In this document: piece after piece, positions 46,232 to 54,449 of the stretch
How the letters are laid out: the number at the start of each line of letters is the position of its first letter
Numbering within the stretch: the first letter of the stretch is position 1
Assembly: GCA_002342685.1 (NCBI GenBank)
Contig: DDQN01000042.1
Location: forward strand, 1-54,529
Direction: 5' to 3'
DNA length: 54,529 nucleotides
Source: Vibrio sp. UBA2441
GTDB lineage: Bacteria > Pseudomonadota > Gammaproteobacteria > Enterobacterales > Vibrionaceae
Notes under the pieces: generated by a model
Told to the model about the DNA's origin: nothing
Seen by the model: only the letters and a program-made list of their open reading frames with translations
Database searches by the model: none
Program-made: the position numbers and the translations under genes

Positions 46232-47005
46232 TTGTCATCAGTGAATGATTTAGTTAGTGTGATAACACCTCATTTTAATAATGTTGATACGTTATCTGAG
46301 ACTCTAGAGTCAGTTGCAAATCAGAATTATTTAAACTACGAGCATATTATTATTGATGATTGTTCTACAGAGGTTAGTGAACAAGATCTAAACAATATAG
46401 TTGGACGGTACTCTAGGACTAAGTTGATATGTTTATCACAGAATGTGGGGGCTGGTGCCGTACGTAATGTGGGAATTAAATATGCCAGAGGACGATTTAT
46501 TGCTTTTTTAGATGCAGATGACCTTTGGGAGCCCAATAAACTTGATGCCCAGTTAAAATTCATGAGATCAAATACCCTTGATTTGTGCTACACATCGTAT
46601 TTCCTTATTGATGAAAGAGGGAAGGGAATAGGGAGGCGTGTCGCTCCAAAGCTAGTTACTTACAAGGATCTATTAAAGTGTAATCATATTGGGTGTTTGA
46701 GTGCTATTTATGATACCAAGCACTTGGGCAAGATATATATGGATGAATTAAGGAAAAGGCAGGATTTAGCATTATGGTTAAAGCTAATCAGGCTAGGTGC
46801 GAAGGTTGGAGGAATGGATAAATGTTTGGCAAGTTATCGTCTGAGCAAGCGTTCATTGTCTTATAATAAATGGAAAGTTCTTAGCTATCAGTGGGCTGTA
46901 TATAGAGAGTGCGAAGGCATTGGCTGGGTTCGATCTCTTTACTATTTTACTTGTTATATATGGAACGGTTTAAAGAATAGTTCTATTTTTTCTAGGCTTA
47001 AGTGA
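46232..47005 (+). CDS. GT2 family glycosyltransferase
   Basis: This is a 257-residue GT2 domain with LVSVITPHFNNVDTLSETLE, HIIIDDCS, GAGAVRNVGIKYARG and FLDADDLWEPNKLD, the full GT2 motif set of the WcaA/EpsE-like branch. RKRQDLALWLKLIRLG holds the likely base. The start is TTG 46232 or GTG 46241; neither has a strong ribosome site. It is the last plus-strand gene of the locus and ends five bases from the convergent initiating-transferase gene. Confidence 0.85.
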   Translation: MSSVNDLVSVITPHFNNVDTLSETLESVANQNYLNYEHIIIDDCSTEVSEQDLNNIVGRYSRTKLICLSQNVGAGAVRNVGIKYARGRFIAFLDADDLWEPNKLDAQLKFMRSNTLDLCYTSYFLIDERGKGIGRRVAPKLVTYKDLLKCNHIGCLSAIYDTKHLGKIYMDELRKRQDLALWLKLIRLGAKVGGMDKCLASYRLSKRSLSYNKWKVLSYQWAVYRECEGIGWVRSLYYFTCYIWNGLKNSSIFSRLK

Positions 47006-47009
47006 TTTG

Positions 47010-48239
47010 TTATTTTGCTCCTTTTCCAGTCATCATGATAAACACTGTCCTGAAAATTATTTCGAAATCTAAATCTAACGACATGTTTTTTATATAGTAT
47101 AAATCATAACCGAGTTTATCTTTGGTTGAATTTGTGTTGTCGGTATATCCTTGCTTTACCTGTGCCCACCCTGTTATCCCAGGTTTAATAGTATGTCTGT
47201 AGTTATAAAATGGGATCTCAGATTCAAATAATTGTACAAAATCAGGCTGCTCTGGTCTGGGACCAATTAAAGCCATTTCACCTTTCAATACGTTGAAAAG
47301 TTGTGGCAACTCATCCAATCTGAACTTTCTTAACCAGAACCCTAACTTACTAATTCTATCACTTTCATCAGATGCAAATGTGGCAGTATTAATGTTACGC
47401 TCTTTCATTGTACGGAATTTGTAAATCACAAAGAGTTGCCCGTTGTATCCAGTTCGCTCTTGTTTGAACAATATAGATCCACTTTTTTCAAGGTAAATGG
47501 CAACACAAATGATCGCAATGAACGGCGTTAAAACAGGTGTTGCAAGTAGTATGAGACTAGCTTCAATAACCGGCTTTGCTTTTGAGTAAAACAAATGTGG
47601 GTTTGGTGTTTTTATTGTATTTTCATTTAAGTGTGTAGTGGCTATTTTCTTATCTAATTTTTCTTTTATTGTTTCTGAATGATAAATGGGGATGTTCTTA
47701 ATAGAGCAATCTGCGATGAACTTTTCTTCTTCTTTATTTAGCTTATGGTGAAGGTTAACGACTAACCCGTTGGAGATTGAAGCTAGAGGGAATGGTGTTT
47801 TTATTCGATGAAGGTCGAGGTTTTCATACTTCTTAAATTCTTGTATGTCAAAATTGCCTATAGCGTGTAACTCTATTGGTTCTATTCGTCTTTTTAACAA
47901 ATGAAACCCTAGATACCAAGCATAAGTAAGCAATGCCCCATATAGTAATATTGGTCTGGAATAGTCGAGCCGAAACAGAGCAATTAATATGACATTAGCC
48001 CCATAGCAAGAGAGTATTAAATTGAAAATTGAATAGGGTTGTTGGGCTATTACTTCTGATTTTGGGCTTGGGAGGAGTATGAATAATGCCCAATAGCATA
48101 AACTGACAAACAAAAGGCTAAGTAGAATCGTTTTTGGGAATTTAGGATAATTCTCTACTCCCCATATAATTAGTAAAGAGATAATGGCAATGAAACCACC
48201 CATATGAATAAACACTGATTTAAAATTATTTAACTTCAT
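47010..48239 (-). CDS. WcaJ/WbaP-like initiating glycosyl-phosphate transferase
   Basis: This is a polyprenyl glycosylphosphotransferase of 409 residues. The N-terminal part has about four or five hydrophobic helices (15-130). The catalytic C-terminal domain begins KPVIEASLILLATPVLTPFI near 225, followed by KQERTGYNGQLFVIYKFRTM, FRLDELPQLFNVLKGEM and the final GITGWAQV. It loads hexose-1-phosphate or a related sugar on undecaprenyl phosphate. It is transcribed toward the main operon and is the second initiating transferase in the locus, so it may serve another glycan or a colanic-like polymer. Confidence 0.88.
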   Translation of the reverse strand: MKLNNFKSVFIHMGGFIAIISLLIIWGVENYPKFPKTILLSLLFVSLCYWALFILLPSPKSEVIAQQPYSIFNLILSCYGANVILIALFRLDYSRPILLYGALLTYAWYLGFHLLKRRIEPIELHAIGNFDIQEFKKYENLDLHRIKTPFPLASISNGLVVNLHHKLNKEEEKFIADCSIKNIPIYHSETIKEKLDKKIATTHLNENTIKTPNPHLFYSKAKPVIEASLILLATPVLTPFIAIICVAIYLEKSGSILFKQERTGYNGQLFVIYKFRTMKERNINTATFASDESDRISKLGFWLRKFRLDELPQLFNVLKGEMALIGPRPEQPDFVQLFESEIPFYNYRHTIKPGITGWAQVKQGYTDNTNSTKDKLGYDLYYIKNMSLDLDFEIIFRTVFIMMTGKGAK

Positions 48240-48384
48240 AGGCTCTTAGTTGGCTTAGTCCTTGGTGCATTCAATATCTCGTGTTGATGTCTTTTTCGTA
48301 ATATCATTACTTTAGGATAGCAGAAACTTGAAAATTGCAATCGCTGATTGTTAATTTACAATTTGTCTTTTATAAGGTTTGTTT

Positions 48385-48422
48385 AGATTCCAGATAGTTC
48401 GTGCCTCACTTCTGGAATGACG
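48385..48422. repeat. Palindromic repeat, TTCCAGA-arm variant
   Basis: AGATTCCAGA and TCTGGAATGACG form the arms. The reverse complement starts CGTCATTCCAGA and has a GAGGCACGA centre, matching the other repeat variants here. Confidence 0.75.
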
Positions 48423-48515
48423 CTGGTGGTTTTTGTCCGTTGTAACGCTATTGGTGATATCTCTCGTAAATAAGTGCTTTGGGTTTTCCCTGTCTCTGTA
48501 ATTCTTCTATGTTGG

Positions 48516-48543
48516 TTTTAAGTTTTAAGTTTTAAGTTTTACG
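48516..48543. repeat. TTTTAAG heptamer array before rjg
   Basis: Three TTTTAAG units are followed by one TTTTACG. The array ends one base before the GGAGA ribosome site of rjg, in the 5' leader. Confidence 0.9.
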
Positions 48544-48556
48544 ATGGAGAATGGCT

Positions 48557-49888
48557 ATGAAAGTGATTCATCATGGTGGTAAGGATTCCGTTACGGGTTC
48601 TTGTCATGAGCTGTTCTTTGGCTCACATAGCAGCGTTCTTGTTGATTGCGGTCAGTTTCAGGGAGAGGCCCCAAAGCCGCTTGACGTTACATTTTCTGTT
48701 CAGTCTATCTGTTCTCTTATCCTGACTCACGCTCATATCGACCATATTGGTCGCATTCCTTATCTGCTTGCTGCTGGTTTTCGCGGTCCGATTTATTGTA
48801 CTGCTGCAACCGCTGAATTAGTTCCACTTATGTTGGATGATGGATTAAGACTTCAGCTTGGTTTAAGTAAAGGCCAAAGGCTTAAAATTATTGAACTGAT
48901 TAAAAAGCGAATCAAAGTCGTCGAGTATGGTCGCTGGCAAAGAGTGGCTGCAAAAAGCAATGCGACTTCTGAATATTGCTATGTTCGACTTAATCCTGCC
49001 GGCCATATTCTTGGCTCTGCTTATGTTGAAATCAAACTGCCTAACCGAGAGGTTGCTGTCTTTTCTGGTGATCTTGGCCCGACTAATACGCCATTACAGC
49101 CTGATCCTATCTCACCTAAACGTGCCGATTATCTCTATATTGAATCCACCTATGGCAATAGGCTGCATGAAGATGTGGCTCAGAGAGCTTTTCGTTTAAG
49201 CGAAATTATTAATCGCTCTTTAAAAGATGGTGGCACCATTCTTATTCCTGCTTTTAGTGTTGGTCGTACGCAGGAGCTGTTATTTGATATTGAGCAGTTA
49301 ATTTACTCCTCAGATATTGAGGGAGATATTCCCATTGTTCTTGATTCTCCGATGGCCGAGAAAGTGACGCGCTCTTATCGCCGTTTTAAAAAATTATGGG
49401 GGAAAGAAGCCAAGACAAAACTAGAAGCCCAAAGACACCCGCTGGCGTTTGAACAGTGTATCAAGGTTCTGGATCATCGCTCTCATCAGCGTTTGGTAAA
49501 TCGCTTAACCTCGACTGGCGAGGCCGCAATTGTGATTGCCGCATCTGGTATGTGTGAGGGAGGGCGAATTGTTAATTATCTTAAAGCACTGTTACCGGAT
49601 AAACGGACCGATGTGATTTTTGCTGGGTATCAAGCGAAAGGGACTTTGGGGGAACAACTGCAATCGAAACCTGGGTCAATTGTCATCGATGGAGATGAAA
49701 TTAAAGTGAACGCGCAGCTTCATACTATGTCTGGGTATTCCGCTCACGCTGATAGTAAAGACTTACTTCGCTTTATTGAAGGCATAGAAGACAAACCAAA
49801 AGAGGTTCATTTAATTCATGGTGAACCGGGTGCTCAACGCGAGTTTGGTGAGGTGCTTAAGCGGAGAGGTTTTGAGGTGGTGGGGTGA
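48557..49888 (+). CDS. rjg: MBL-fold beta-CASP RNA-processing exonuclease
   Basis: This is a metallo-beta-lactamase/beta-CASP protein related to CPSF-73. THAHIDHIGR near 68-77 is the HxHxDH zinc motif. PAGHILGS, FSGDLG, ESTYGNR, AASGMCEGGRI and SGYSAHAD are further conserved motifs. It probably processes RNA in the cytosol. The family includes rjg, the right-junction gene of the Vibrio cholerae O-antigen locus, and its position here is the same. ATG 48557 is seven bases from GGAGA; ATG 48551 in the same frame is too close. Confidence 0.88.
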   Translation: MKVIHHGGKDSVTGSCHELFFGSHSSVLVDCGQFQGEAPKPLDVTFSVQSICSLILTHAHIDHIGRIPYLLAAGFRGPIYCTAATAELVPLMLDDGLRLQLGLSKGQRLKIIELIKKRIKVVEYGRWQRVAAKSNATSEYCYVRLNPAGHILGSAYVEIKLPNREVAVFSGDLGPTNTPLQPDPISPKRADYLYIESTYGNRLHEDVAQRAFRLSEIINRSLKDGGTILIPAFSVGRTQELLFDIEQLIYSSDIEGDIPIVLDSPMAEKVTRSYRRFKKLWGKEAKTKLEAQRHPLAFEQCIKVLDHRSHQRLVNRLTSTGEAAIVIAASGMCEGGRIVNYLKALLPDKRTDVIFAGYQAKGTLGEQLQSKPGSIVIDGDEIKVNAQLHTMSGYSAHADSKDLLRFIEGIEDKPKEVHLIHGEPGAQREFGEVLKRRGFEVVG

Positions 49889-49908
49889 ATGCTTTTCGGT
49901 TGAAGAGC

Positions 49909-49946
49909 AGATTCCAGATAGTTCGTGCCTCACTTCAGGAATGACG
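49909..49946. repeat. Palindromic repeat, TTCCAGA-arm variant
   Basis: It matches the element at 48385-48422 but reads TTCAGGAATGACG at its right arm, so the right arm has one mismatch. Confidence 0.7.
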
Positions 49947-49957
49947 AATCAAACATT

Positions 49958-50045
49958 GTCATTCTGAAACCTGAGTAACGAGGGTATTCAGTATTCCACC
50001 CCGTCATTCTGAAACCTGAGGGACGAGGGTATTCAGAATCTGGTT
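49958..50045. repeat. Tandem pair of ATTCTGAA-arm palindromic repeats
   Basis: Two copies stand head to tail: GTCATTCTGAAACCTGAG...GGGTATTCAGTATTCCA, then CGTCATTCTGAAACC...ATTCAGAATCTGG. The same pairing recurs at 54450-54529. The second copy runs to 30 bases before the GIY-YIG start. Confidence 0.8.
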
Positions 50046-50072
50046 TTGTCTCTTAAGTTAAAAGGTTGGGAA

Positions 50073-50360
50073 ATGGAAAAGCAGCCATGCGTATACATAA
50101 TGTCGTCTGCCAATAAAAAGGCGATATACATTGGTGTTACAAGCCGGTTAAAACAGCGTGTTTGGCAGCATAAAAATGACCTTGTTGAAGGCTTTACCCA
50201 GAGGTATCAAATTCACCATTTAGTTTATTATGAATTGAGTAGCACTTTGACTCAGGCCATCTCGAGGGAGAAGCAATTAAAGGGATGGAGGCGTGAGTGG
50301 AAGAATGCTCTTATTTTGAAAAGTAACCCAGATTGGCTAGATCTGCACAATGATCTTTAA
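50073..50360 (+). CDS. GIY-YIG domain protein (UPF0213/YhbQ-like)
   Basis: This is a small single-domain protein of 95 residues. VYIMSSANKKAIYIGVTSRL carries the variant GIY-YIG strands, followed by the Arg helix (RVWQHK) and EKQLKGWRREWKNALI with the conserved Glu. GIY-YIG proteins cleave DNA or RNA; this lone domain type has unclear targets. ATG 50073 follows AAAAGG; the frame is open further upstream only because of the adjacent repeat. It sits between palindromic repeats and a toxin-antitoxin pair. Confidence 0.85.
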   Translation: MEKQPCVYIMSSANKKAIYIGVTSRLKQRVWQHKNDLVEGFTQRYQIHHLVYYELSSTLTQAISREKQLKGWRREWKNALILKSNPDWLDLHNDL

Positions 50361-50403
50361 GTGTATGCCAGAGAACTTGAATCAACCTTGCCTAAGTAAT
50401 TTA

Positions 50404-50442
50404 TGGTATATGCCATTGCTATATACCAGTGTCGGCTATACT
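50404..50442 (+). promoter_or_regulatory. VapBC promoter with inverted-repeat operator
   Basis: TGGTATA (50404-50410) and TATACCA (50422-50428) form an inverted repeat. TTGCTA (50416) and TATACT (50437-50442) are weak -35/-10 candidates with a 15-base gap. An operator overlapping the promoter fits autorepression by VapB. Confidence 0.45.
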
Positions 50443-50479
50443 ATGAATAAGTCAGTATCTTTTTAGGGGAGAGGGACTT

Positions 50480-50713
50480 ATGACGACAAGTACGGTATTT
50501 GTTAACAATCGGTCACAAGCCGTTAGATTACCCGCTGAAACCCGTTTTCCGGAGTCTGTTAAGAAGGTTGAGGTTAGGGTTGTTGGGAATGATCGAATCA
50601 TTTCTCCGGTAGAGAACTCTTGGGATAGTTTCTTTTTAGGGGAGCTAACAGTGAGTGATGACTTTATGGAAGAAAGAGCACCTCAAAATCAATCTGAGAG
50701 AGAAAATTTCTAA
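50480..50713 (+). CDS. vapB: VapB-type antitoxin
   Basis: This 77-residue protein has a SpoVT/AbrB-type DNA-binding start. TVFVNNRSQAVRLPAETRFP is the VapB signature. The C-terminal tail (about 45-77) would wrap the toxin. It usually represses its own promoter together with VapC; an inverted repeat lies 52 bases upstream. A GGGGAGAGGG purine stretch precedes the ATG. The gene shares one base with vapC. Confidence 0.9.
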   Translation: MTTSTVFVNNRSQAVRLPAETRFPESVKKVEVRVVGNDRIISPVENSWDSFFLGELTVSDDFMEERAPQNQSERENF

Positions 50714-51114
50714 TGTTAAAGTATATGCTTGATACTAATATTGCTATTTACGTTATTAAACGTAAGCCCTTGGAGGCTCTTCAGGTGTTTAATCGTCATA
50801 GTGGGCAAATGTGTATTAGCGCTATAACATTAGCTGAATTGCTTCATGGTGCAGAAAAAAGCCAATTCAAAGATCGAAACCTAAAAGTCGTCGAGGACTT
50901 TGTTTCTCGATTGGTTGTTCTGGATTATGGGAGTAAGGCTGCTCAACACTATGCTGATATTAGAGCGTCACTTGAAAAAAATGGTACACCTATTGGTGTT
51001 AATGATTTACACATCGCAGGGCATGCTCGCTCAGAAGGTTTGGTTGTTGTGACTAACAATCTTAAGGAGTTTGAACGCGTGCCTGCTTTAATGCTTGAGA
51101 ACTGGATAGACTAG
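50713..51114 (+). CDS. vapC: VapC-type PIN-domain toxin
   Basis: This is a PIN-domain ribonuclease of 133 residues. Acidic metal ligands are Asp7 in MLDTN, the Glu in AELLHGAEK near 42 and the Asp in GVNDLHIAGHA near 96, followed by VVTNNLKEF. VapC family members cleave tRNA or rRNA; the target here is unknown. It shares one base with vapB, so the two are translationally coupled. The pair looks intact. Confidence 0.9.
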   Translation: MLKYMLDTNIAIYVIKRKPLEALQVFNRHSGQMCISAITLAELLHGAEKSQFKDRNLKVVEDFVSRLVVLDYGSKAAQHYADIRASLEKNGTPIGVNDLHIAGHARSEGLVVVTNNLKEFERVPALMLENWID

Positions 51115-51135
51115 ATCTGGTTAAAATGGTTTGTT

Positions 51136-51174
51136 TAGATTCCAGATAATTTGTACCAAATTTCTGGAATGACG
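51136..51174. repeat. Palindromic repeat, TTCCAGA-arm variant
   Basis: AGATTCCAGATAA...TTTCTGGAATGACG. It is the first of four alternating elements. Confidence 0.7.
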
Positions 51175-51184
51175 AATCAAACAT

Positions 51185-51228
51185 TGTCATTCTGAAACCT
51201 GAGGAACGAGGGTATTCAGAATCTGGTT
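51185..51228. repeat. Palindromic repeat, ATTCTGAA-arm variant
   Basis: GTCATTCTGAAACCTGAGGA...ATTCAGAATCTGG, nearly identical to the copy at 50002. Confidence 0.75.
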
Positions 51229-51248
51229 TTGGTTTAGGGTAGGTATTT

Positions 51249-51287
51249 TAGATTCCAGATAGTTCGTGCCTCACTTCTGGAATGACG
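51249..51287. repeat. Palindromic repeat, TTCCAGA-arm variant
   Basis: AGATTCCAGATAGTTCGTGC...TCTGGAATGACG, identical over its length to 48385-48422. Confidence 0.75.
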
Positions 51288-51326
51288 GTGGTGGGGTCTT
51301 CGATTCTGGGTGATGCTACCCAATAT

Positions 51327-51370
51327 TGTCATTCTGAAACCGGAGGAACGAAGGTATTCAGAATCTGGTT
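51327..51370. repeat. Palindromic repeat, ATTCTGAA-arm variant
   Basis: GTCATTCTGAAACCGGAGGA...ATTCAGAATCTGG; the centre has CCGGAGGAACGA. Confidence 0.75.
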
Positions 51371-51448
51371 TTTGTCTGATGATGGTGTACTGATTTCATG
51401 ATAAAATTATTAAATACAAGTGTTGAATTATTGACTGGTAGGGGTTAA

Positions 51449-51871
51449 ATGAAAATTGATACTATCTTTCTTCAGCGGTGCATTGAAACTTTAGATCAAG
51501 CTAAAGAGTTATTGAATTCTTCTGAATCAGAGTCAATTCAATATGAGTTGTATCGTTCTGCTTGTGTAAAGGAATTTGAAATTATTCTGGAGCAGTCAGG
51601 AAAACTGTTGAAAAAGGCTATTGCTCCTTACTTGCATAGTGCTAGAGCGGTCAATAAGCTCTTTTTTAAAGATGTATTTCGTCATGCGGCACAATTTGAA
51701 CTTATTAGTATTAATGAAGCAGAGCGTTGGTTGGAGTACAGAGACAACAGAAATAACCTTGCCCATGATTATGGTGTTGAGTTTGCGGCAAAAACTTTAG
51801 TTTTGATGTCACAGTTTATTGAAGACGCTAAATCACTGGAAAAAGTGCTTCGGGAGCATGAGTATGATTAA
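51449..51871 (+). CDS. HEPN-domain toxin candidate (HI0074-like)
   Basis: This 140-residue all-helical protein has the HEPN RNase motif in EYRDNRNNLAHDYG near 108-122 (Arg-x4-6-His). It matches the nucleotidyltransferase substrate-binding family (HI0074 type), which pairs with an MNT protein as a type VII toxin-antitoxin system. The next gene is the MNT partner and overlaps by eight bases. An intact RNA-cutting site suggests an active toxin, but this is not proven. Confidence 0.83.
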   Translation: MKIDTIFLQRCIETLDQAKELLNSSESESIQYELYRSACVKEFEIILEQSGKLLKKAIAPYLHSARAVNKLFFKDVFRHAAQFELISINEAERWLEYRDNRNNLAHDYGVEFAAKTLVLMSQFIEDAKSLEKVLREHEYD

Positions 51872-52163
51872 TTTACGCAAAAAAGATCGTATTATTATCA
51901 GTGGAATAGCAAAAAAGTATCTAATAAAAGGGACTGAGCTTCGTGTGTATGGAAGTAGGGTTAAGAATACTGCTATTGATACTAGCGATCTTGATTTAGT
52001 GATATTCACGCCAGAAGGCAAAATGAACGACTTGGTTGAGTTTCAGGAGGCACTTCGAGACTCCAATATTCCTATTTTTGTTCAAGTATTCGATTGGTAC
52101 TTTTTCCCACAGAATTTTAAAGATAATTTCCAACAAAGAAATGAATCACTGTTGATTGTTTAA
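51864..52163 (+). CDS. MNT-domain nucleotidyltransferase antitoxin
   Basis: This is a minimal nucleotidyltransferase of 99 residues. ELRVYGSRVKNTAIDTSDLD holds the GS-x9-DxD active site, and FVQVFDWYFFP gives a third acidic residue. MNT partners (MntA/HI0073 type) neutralise HEPN toxins, often by AMPylation. ATG 51864 is seven bases from CGGGAG, inside the end of the HEPN gene. Longer in-frame starts only overlap the HEPN gene. Confidence 0.87.
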   Translation: MINLRKKDRIIISGIAKKYLIKGTELRVYGSRVKNTAIDTSDLDLVIFTPEGKMNDLVEFQEALRDSNIPIFVQVFDWYFFPQNFKDNFQQRNESLLIV

Positions 52164-52197
52164 AAGTATCAGGCCCACTATGAGGCCCGACACTTTT
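52162..52197. terminator. Shared terminator between convergent MNT and phosphomannomutase genes
   Basis: AAAAGTATCAGGCC (52162-52175) pairs with GGCCCGACACTTTT (52184-52197). On the minus-strand RNA the two mismatches become G-U pairs, giving a 14-base stem followed by UUUAAA. It can serve both genes. Confidence 0.7.
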
Positions 52198-52204
52198 AAT
52201 ATTG

Positions 52205-53593
52205 TTAGCTTCTTAATATCGCTAATATCTCTGCGGTTTTCTCTTCCATCAACTCGATGCTTCCGCGAGATTCTACGTTTAATCGAACTACAGGTTCTGT
52301 GTTGGATGAACGTAGGTTAAAGCGCCAGTCTCCGCTTTCAGAAGAAAATGCCAAGCTTACCCCGTCGGTTTCGTCGGTGTTGCAGGCATCGCTTTCAAAG
52401 TGGTTGCGTACACGGGCGATTGCTTCAGCTGGGTTTTCCAGCTTGGAGTTGATTTCACCGGAAGATGGATAAGCCTGGATGCGTTCTTTAACGGTGTCTG
52501 ACAGTTTCATCTGTTTAACGGATAACAGCTCTGCCACTAACAACCACGGGATCATTCCTGAATCACAATAAGCGAAATCTCGGAAGTAGTGGTGAGCACT
52601 CATCTCGCCACCATATACCGCATCTTCTTTACGCATGCGCTCTTTAATAAAGGCGTGGCCTGTTTTCGACATAATGGCATTGCCACCGTTTTGCTGCACA
52701 ATATCAATAGTGTTCCAGCTTAGGCGTGGGTCATGAATAATACGTGCATTGTCGTTCTTTTGTAAAAACGCCTCTGCAAGCAGCCCGACAATATAATAGC
52801 CTTCAATAAATGCCCCATTTTCATCAAACAAAAAACAGCGGTCAAAGTCGCCATCCCATGCTATACCCATATCCGCGCCAGATTCGATTACGGCATCGGA
52901 AGTATCTTTACGACACTCAGTCAATAAAGGGTTTGGAATGCCGTTCGGGAAGTTACCATCTGGGTTGTGGTGCACTTTAACAAACTCAACCGGGATATTC
53001 AGGGCGTCAAATCGCGCTTCTATTTCATCAATGACATGGCCAGCTGCACCATTGCCCGCATTGACGACCAGTTTTAATGGTTTGATATTTTCCGGCGTTA
53101 TATAGGTCATTAAGTGGTCTACATAGGCAGTAAGGTTAGACTGTTTAGTGTACTGGCCGCGTTTGCATACTTCCGGAAAGTCATTTAACTCCGCTAAACG
53201 CTGGATATCCTTTAACCCTGTATCACCGCTGATAGGTTTGGCTTCATCACGAACCAACTTCATGCCGTTGTAGTTTTTAGGGTTGTGGCTGGCTGTAACT
53301 TCAACGCCACCGTCTACGCCGAGGTGTTTAGTGGCAAAATAGATCTCTTCTGTGCCCGTCATACCGATATCAATCACATCAGTCCCCGAATCCATAAGGC
53401 CTTCTGCCAGTGCTAGTTTTAACTCTTCAGAAGTTAGGCGAATGTCTCCGCCGACAACCACGATTTTAGGGGAAAGGTGTTGACCAAAAGCGCGGCCAAT
53501 ACGGTACGCAATATCAGTATTTAGCTCGCTGCCAAGCTCGCCACGGATATCATAGGATTTAAAGCAGGTTAGTTTGTTCACGGGGTTTTCCAT
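52205..53593 (-). CDS. cpsG: Phosphomannomutase (CpsG/ManB family)
   Basis: This is an alpha-D-phosphohexomutase of 462 residues that interconverts Man-6-P and Man-1-P. It opens KLTCFKSYDIRGELGSELN, close to CpsG. VEVTASHNPKNYNGMK near 96-111 contains the phosphoserine, WDGDFDRCFLFD binds Mg2+, GGEMSAHHYF reads the sugar and RSSNTEPVVRLNVES binds phosphate. It is not followed by manC. Mannose-1-P would feed GDP-mannose, but no GDP-mannose enzymes are in the window. Phosphoglucomutase activity is an alternative. Confidence 0.9.
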   Translation of the reverse strand: MENPVNKLTCFKSYDIRGELGSELNTDIAYRIGRAFGQHLSPKIVVVGGDIRLTSEELKLALAEGLMDSGTDVIDIGMTGTEEIYFATKHLGVDGGVEVTASHNPKNYNGMKLVRDEAKPISGDTGLKDIQRLAELNDFPEVCKRGQYTKQSNLTAYVDHLMTYITPENIKPLKLVVNAGNGAAGHVIDEIEARFDALNIPVEFVKVHHNPDGNFPNGIPNPLLTECRKDTSDAVIESGADMGIAWDGDFDRCFLFDENGAFIEGYYIVGLLAEAFLQKNDNARIIHDPRLSWNTIDIVQQNGGNAIMSKTGHAFIKERMRKEDAVYGGEMSAHHYFRDFAYCDSGMIPWLLVAELLSVKQMKLSDTVKERIQAYPSSGEINSKLENPAEAIARVRNHFESDACNTDETDGVSLAFSSESGDWRFNLRSSNTEPVVRLNVESRGSIELMEEKTAEILAILRS

Positions 53594-53740
53594 CTTATTT
53601 AAATTAACAAAACCGGTTTTGGTGGATCATACTTTAGGTAAGGTTAAAATTCGAGCGGGTAAGTTCTCAGTTTTAGTAATCGAAGATTGAGGTATTAGGA
53701 AATAAGGACATGTAATCGCAGTGAAGATTTAGATAGCTTC

Positions 53741-53769
53741 TTTAAGAATCAATATTTTGCGCTTATACT
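53741..53769 (+). promoter_or_regulatory. Possible promoter of the TetR-family gene
   Basis: TTTAAG (53741-53746) and TATACT (53764-53769) are spaced 17 bases apart and lie 31 bases before the ATG. The -35 match is weak. Confidence 0.35.
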
Positions 53770-53799
53770 TGCTGTAATAGGTATCACGGAATAAAAATA

Positions 53800-54435
53800 A
53801 TGAAAACCAGAGAAAGAATCGTTTTTGCTGCACTTGAGCTGTTTAATGAACAGGGTGAAAGGAACATCACCACCAACCATATTGCAGCGCATATCGAGAT
53901 TAGTCCGGGCAATCTTTATTACCATTTCCGTAATAAGCAGGAAATTGTTAGAGATATTTTTGATTGCTATTCAAAAGAGTTGTTGGAACGTTTTACACCG
54001 GTAGAAGCAAATGAAGAGAGCCTAGTTTTATTACGGCGCTATCTTGACTCCATTTTTACTCTAATGTGGAAGTATCGTTTCTTTTATTCTAATTTACCTG
54101 AAATTCTGCAGCGTGATGAAATTTTGCATGATCGTTATCTGGCGGTTCAGGATAAACTGCAAGGCAACTTGAACCGAATTTTTAGTTCTTTTATTGATTT
54201 GAATTTACTCAATATTAGCCAAGATGAAGTAAAGCCTTTAGTGACTTGTTTGCATCTCATCGCATCAAGCTGGTTGGGTTATCAGTCAGCAATGTCGGTC
54301 AAATCAGATGTTACTGAAAAGATTATTCACCAAGGAGTCCTACAGATGATTTCTGTGGTGAAGCCTCACACGACAGAAATGGGACGAGAGCAGATCCAAT
54401 TGCTGGAAGACGGCATCAAAGCCATGAATGCCTGA
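53800..54435 (+). CDS. TetR/AcrR family transcriptional regulator
   Basis: This 211-residue protein has an N-terminal TetR helix-turn-helix (ERIVFAALELFNEQGERNIT, then HIAAHIEISPGNLYYHFRNK), residues 5-52. The remaining all-helical part (about 60-205) binds an unknown ligand. HLIASSWLGYQSAM near 155-170 is characteristic of a Vibrio/gammaproteobacterial subgroup, but I cannot name the target. It is monocistronic and flanked by palindromic repeats on the right. Confidence 0.85.
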   Translation: MKTRERIVFAALELFNEQGERNITTNHIAAHIEISPGNLYYHFRNKQEIVRDIFDCYSKELLERFTPVEANEESLVLLRRYLDSIFTLMWKYRFFYSNLPEILQRDEILHDRYLAVQDKLQGNLNRIFSSFIDLNLLNISQDEVKPLVTCLHLIASSWLGYQSAMSVKSDVTEKIIHQGVLQMISVVKPHTTEMGREQIQLLEDGIKAMNA

Positions 54436-54449
54436 TGTGGGCGGATTAT

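Larger units (their letters stand above)
48240..48556. other. Intergenic gap before rjg
   Basis: These 317 bases hold one palindromic repeat (48385-48422), a TTTTAAG heptamer array (48516-48543) and the rjg ribosome site GGAGA at 48545-48549. I see no gene or clear promoter in the remainder. Confidence 0.6.
51115..51448. other. Repeat-filled gap between VapBC and HEPN-MNT
   Basis: This 334-base gap contains four palindromic repeats in alternating TTCCAGA-arm and ATTCTGAA-arm order. The remaining 70 or so bases before 51449 contain an AT-rich stretch ending GGTAGGGG, the HEPN ribosome region. Confidence 0.7.
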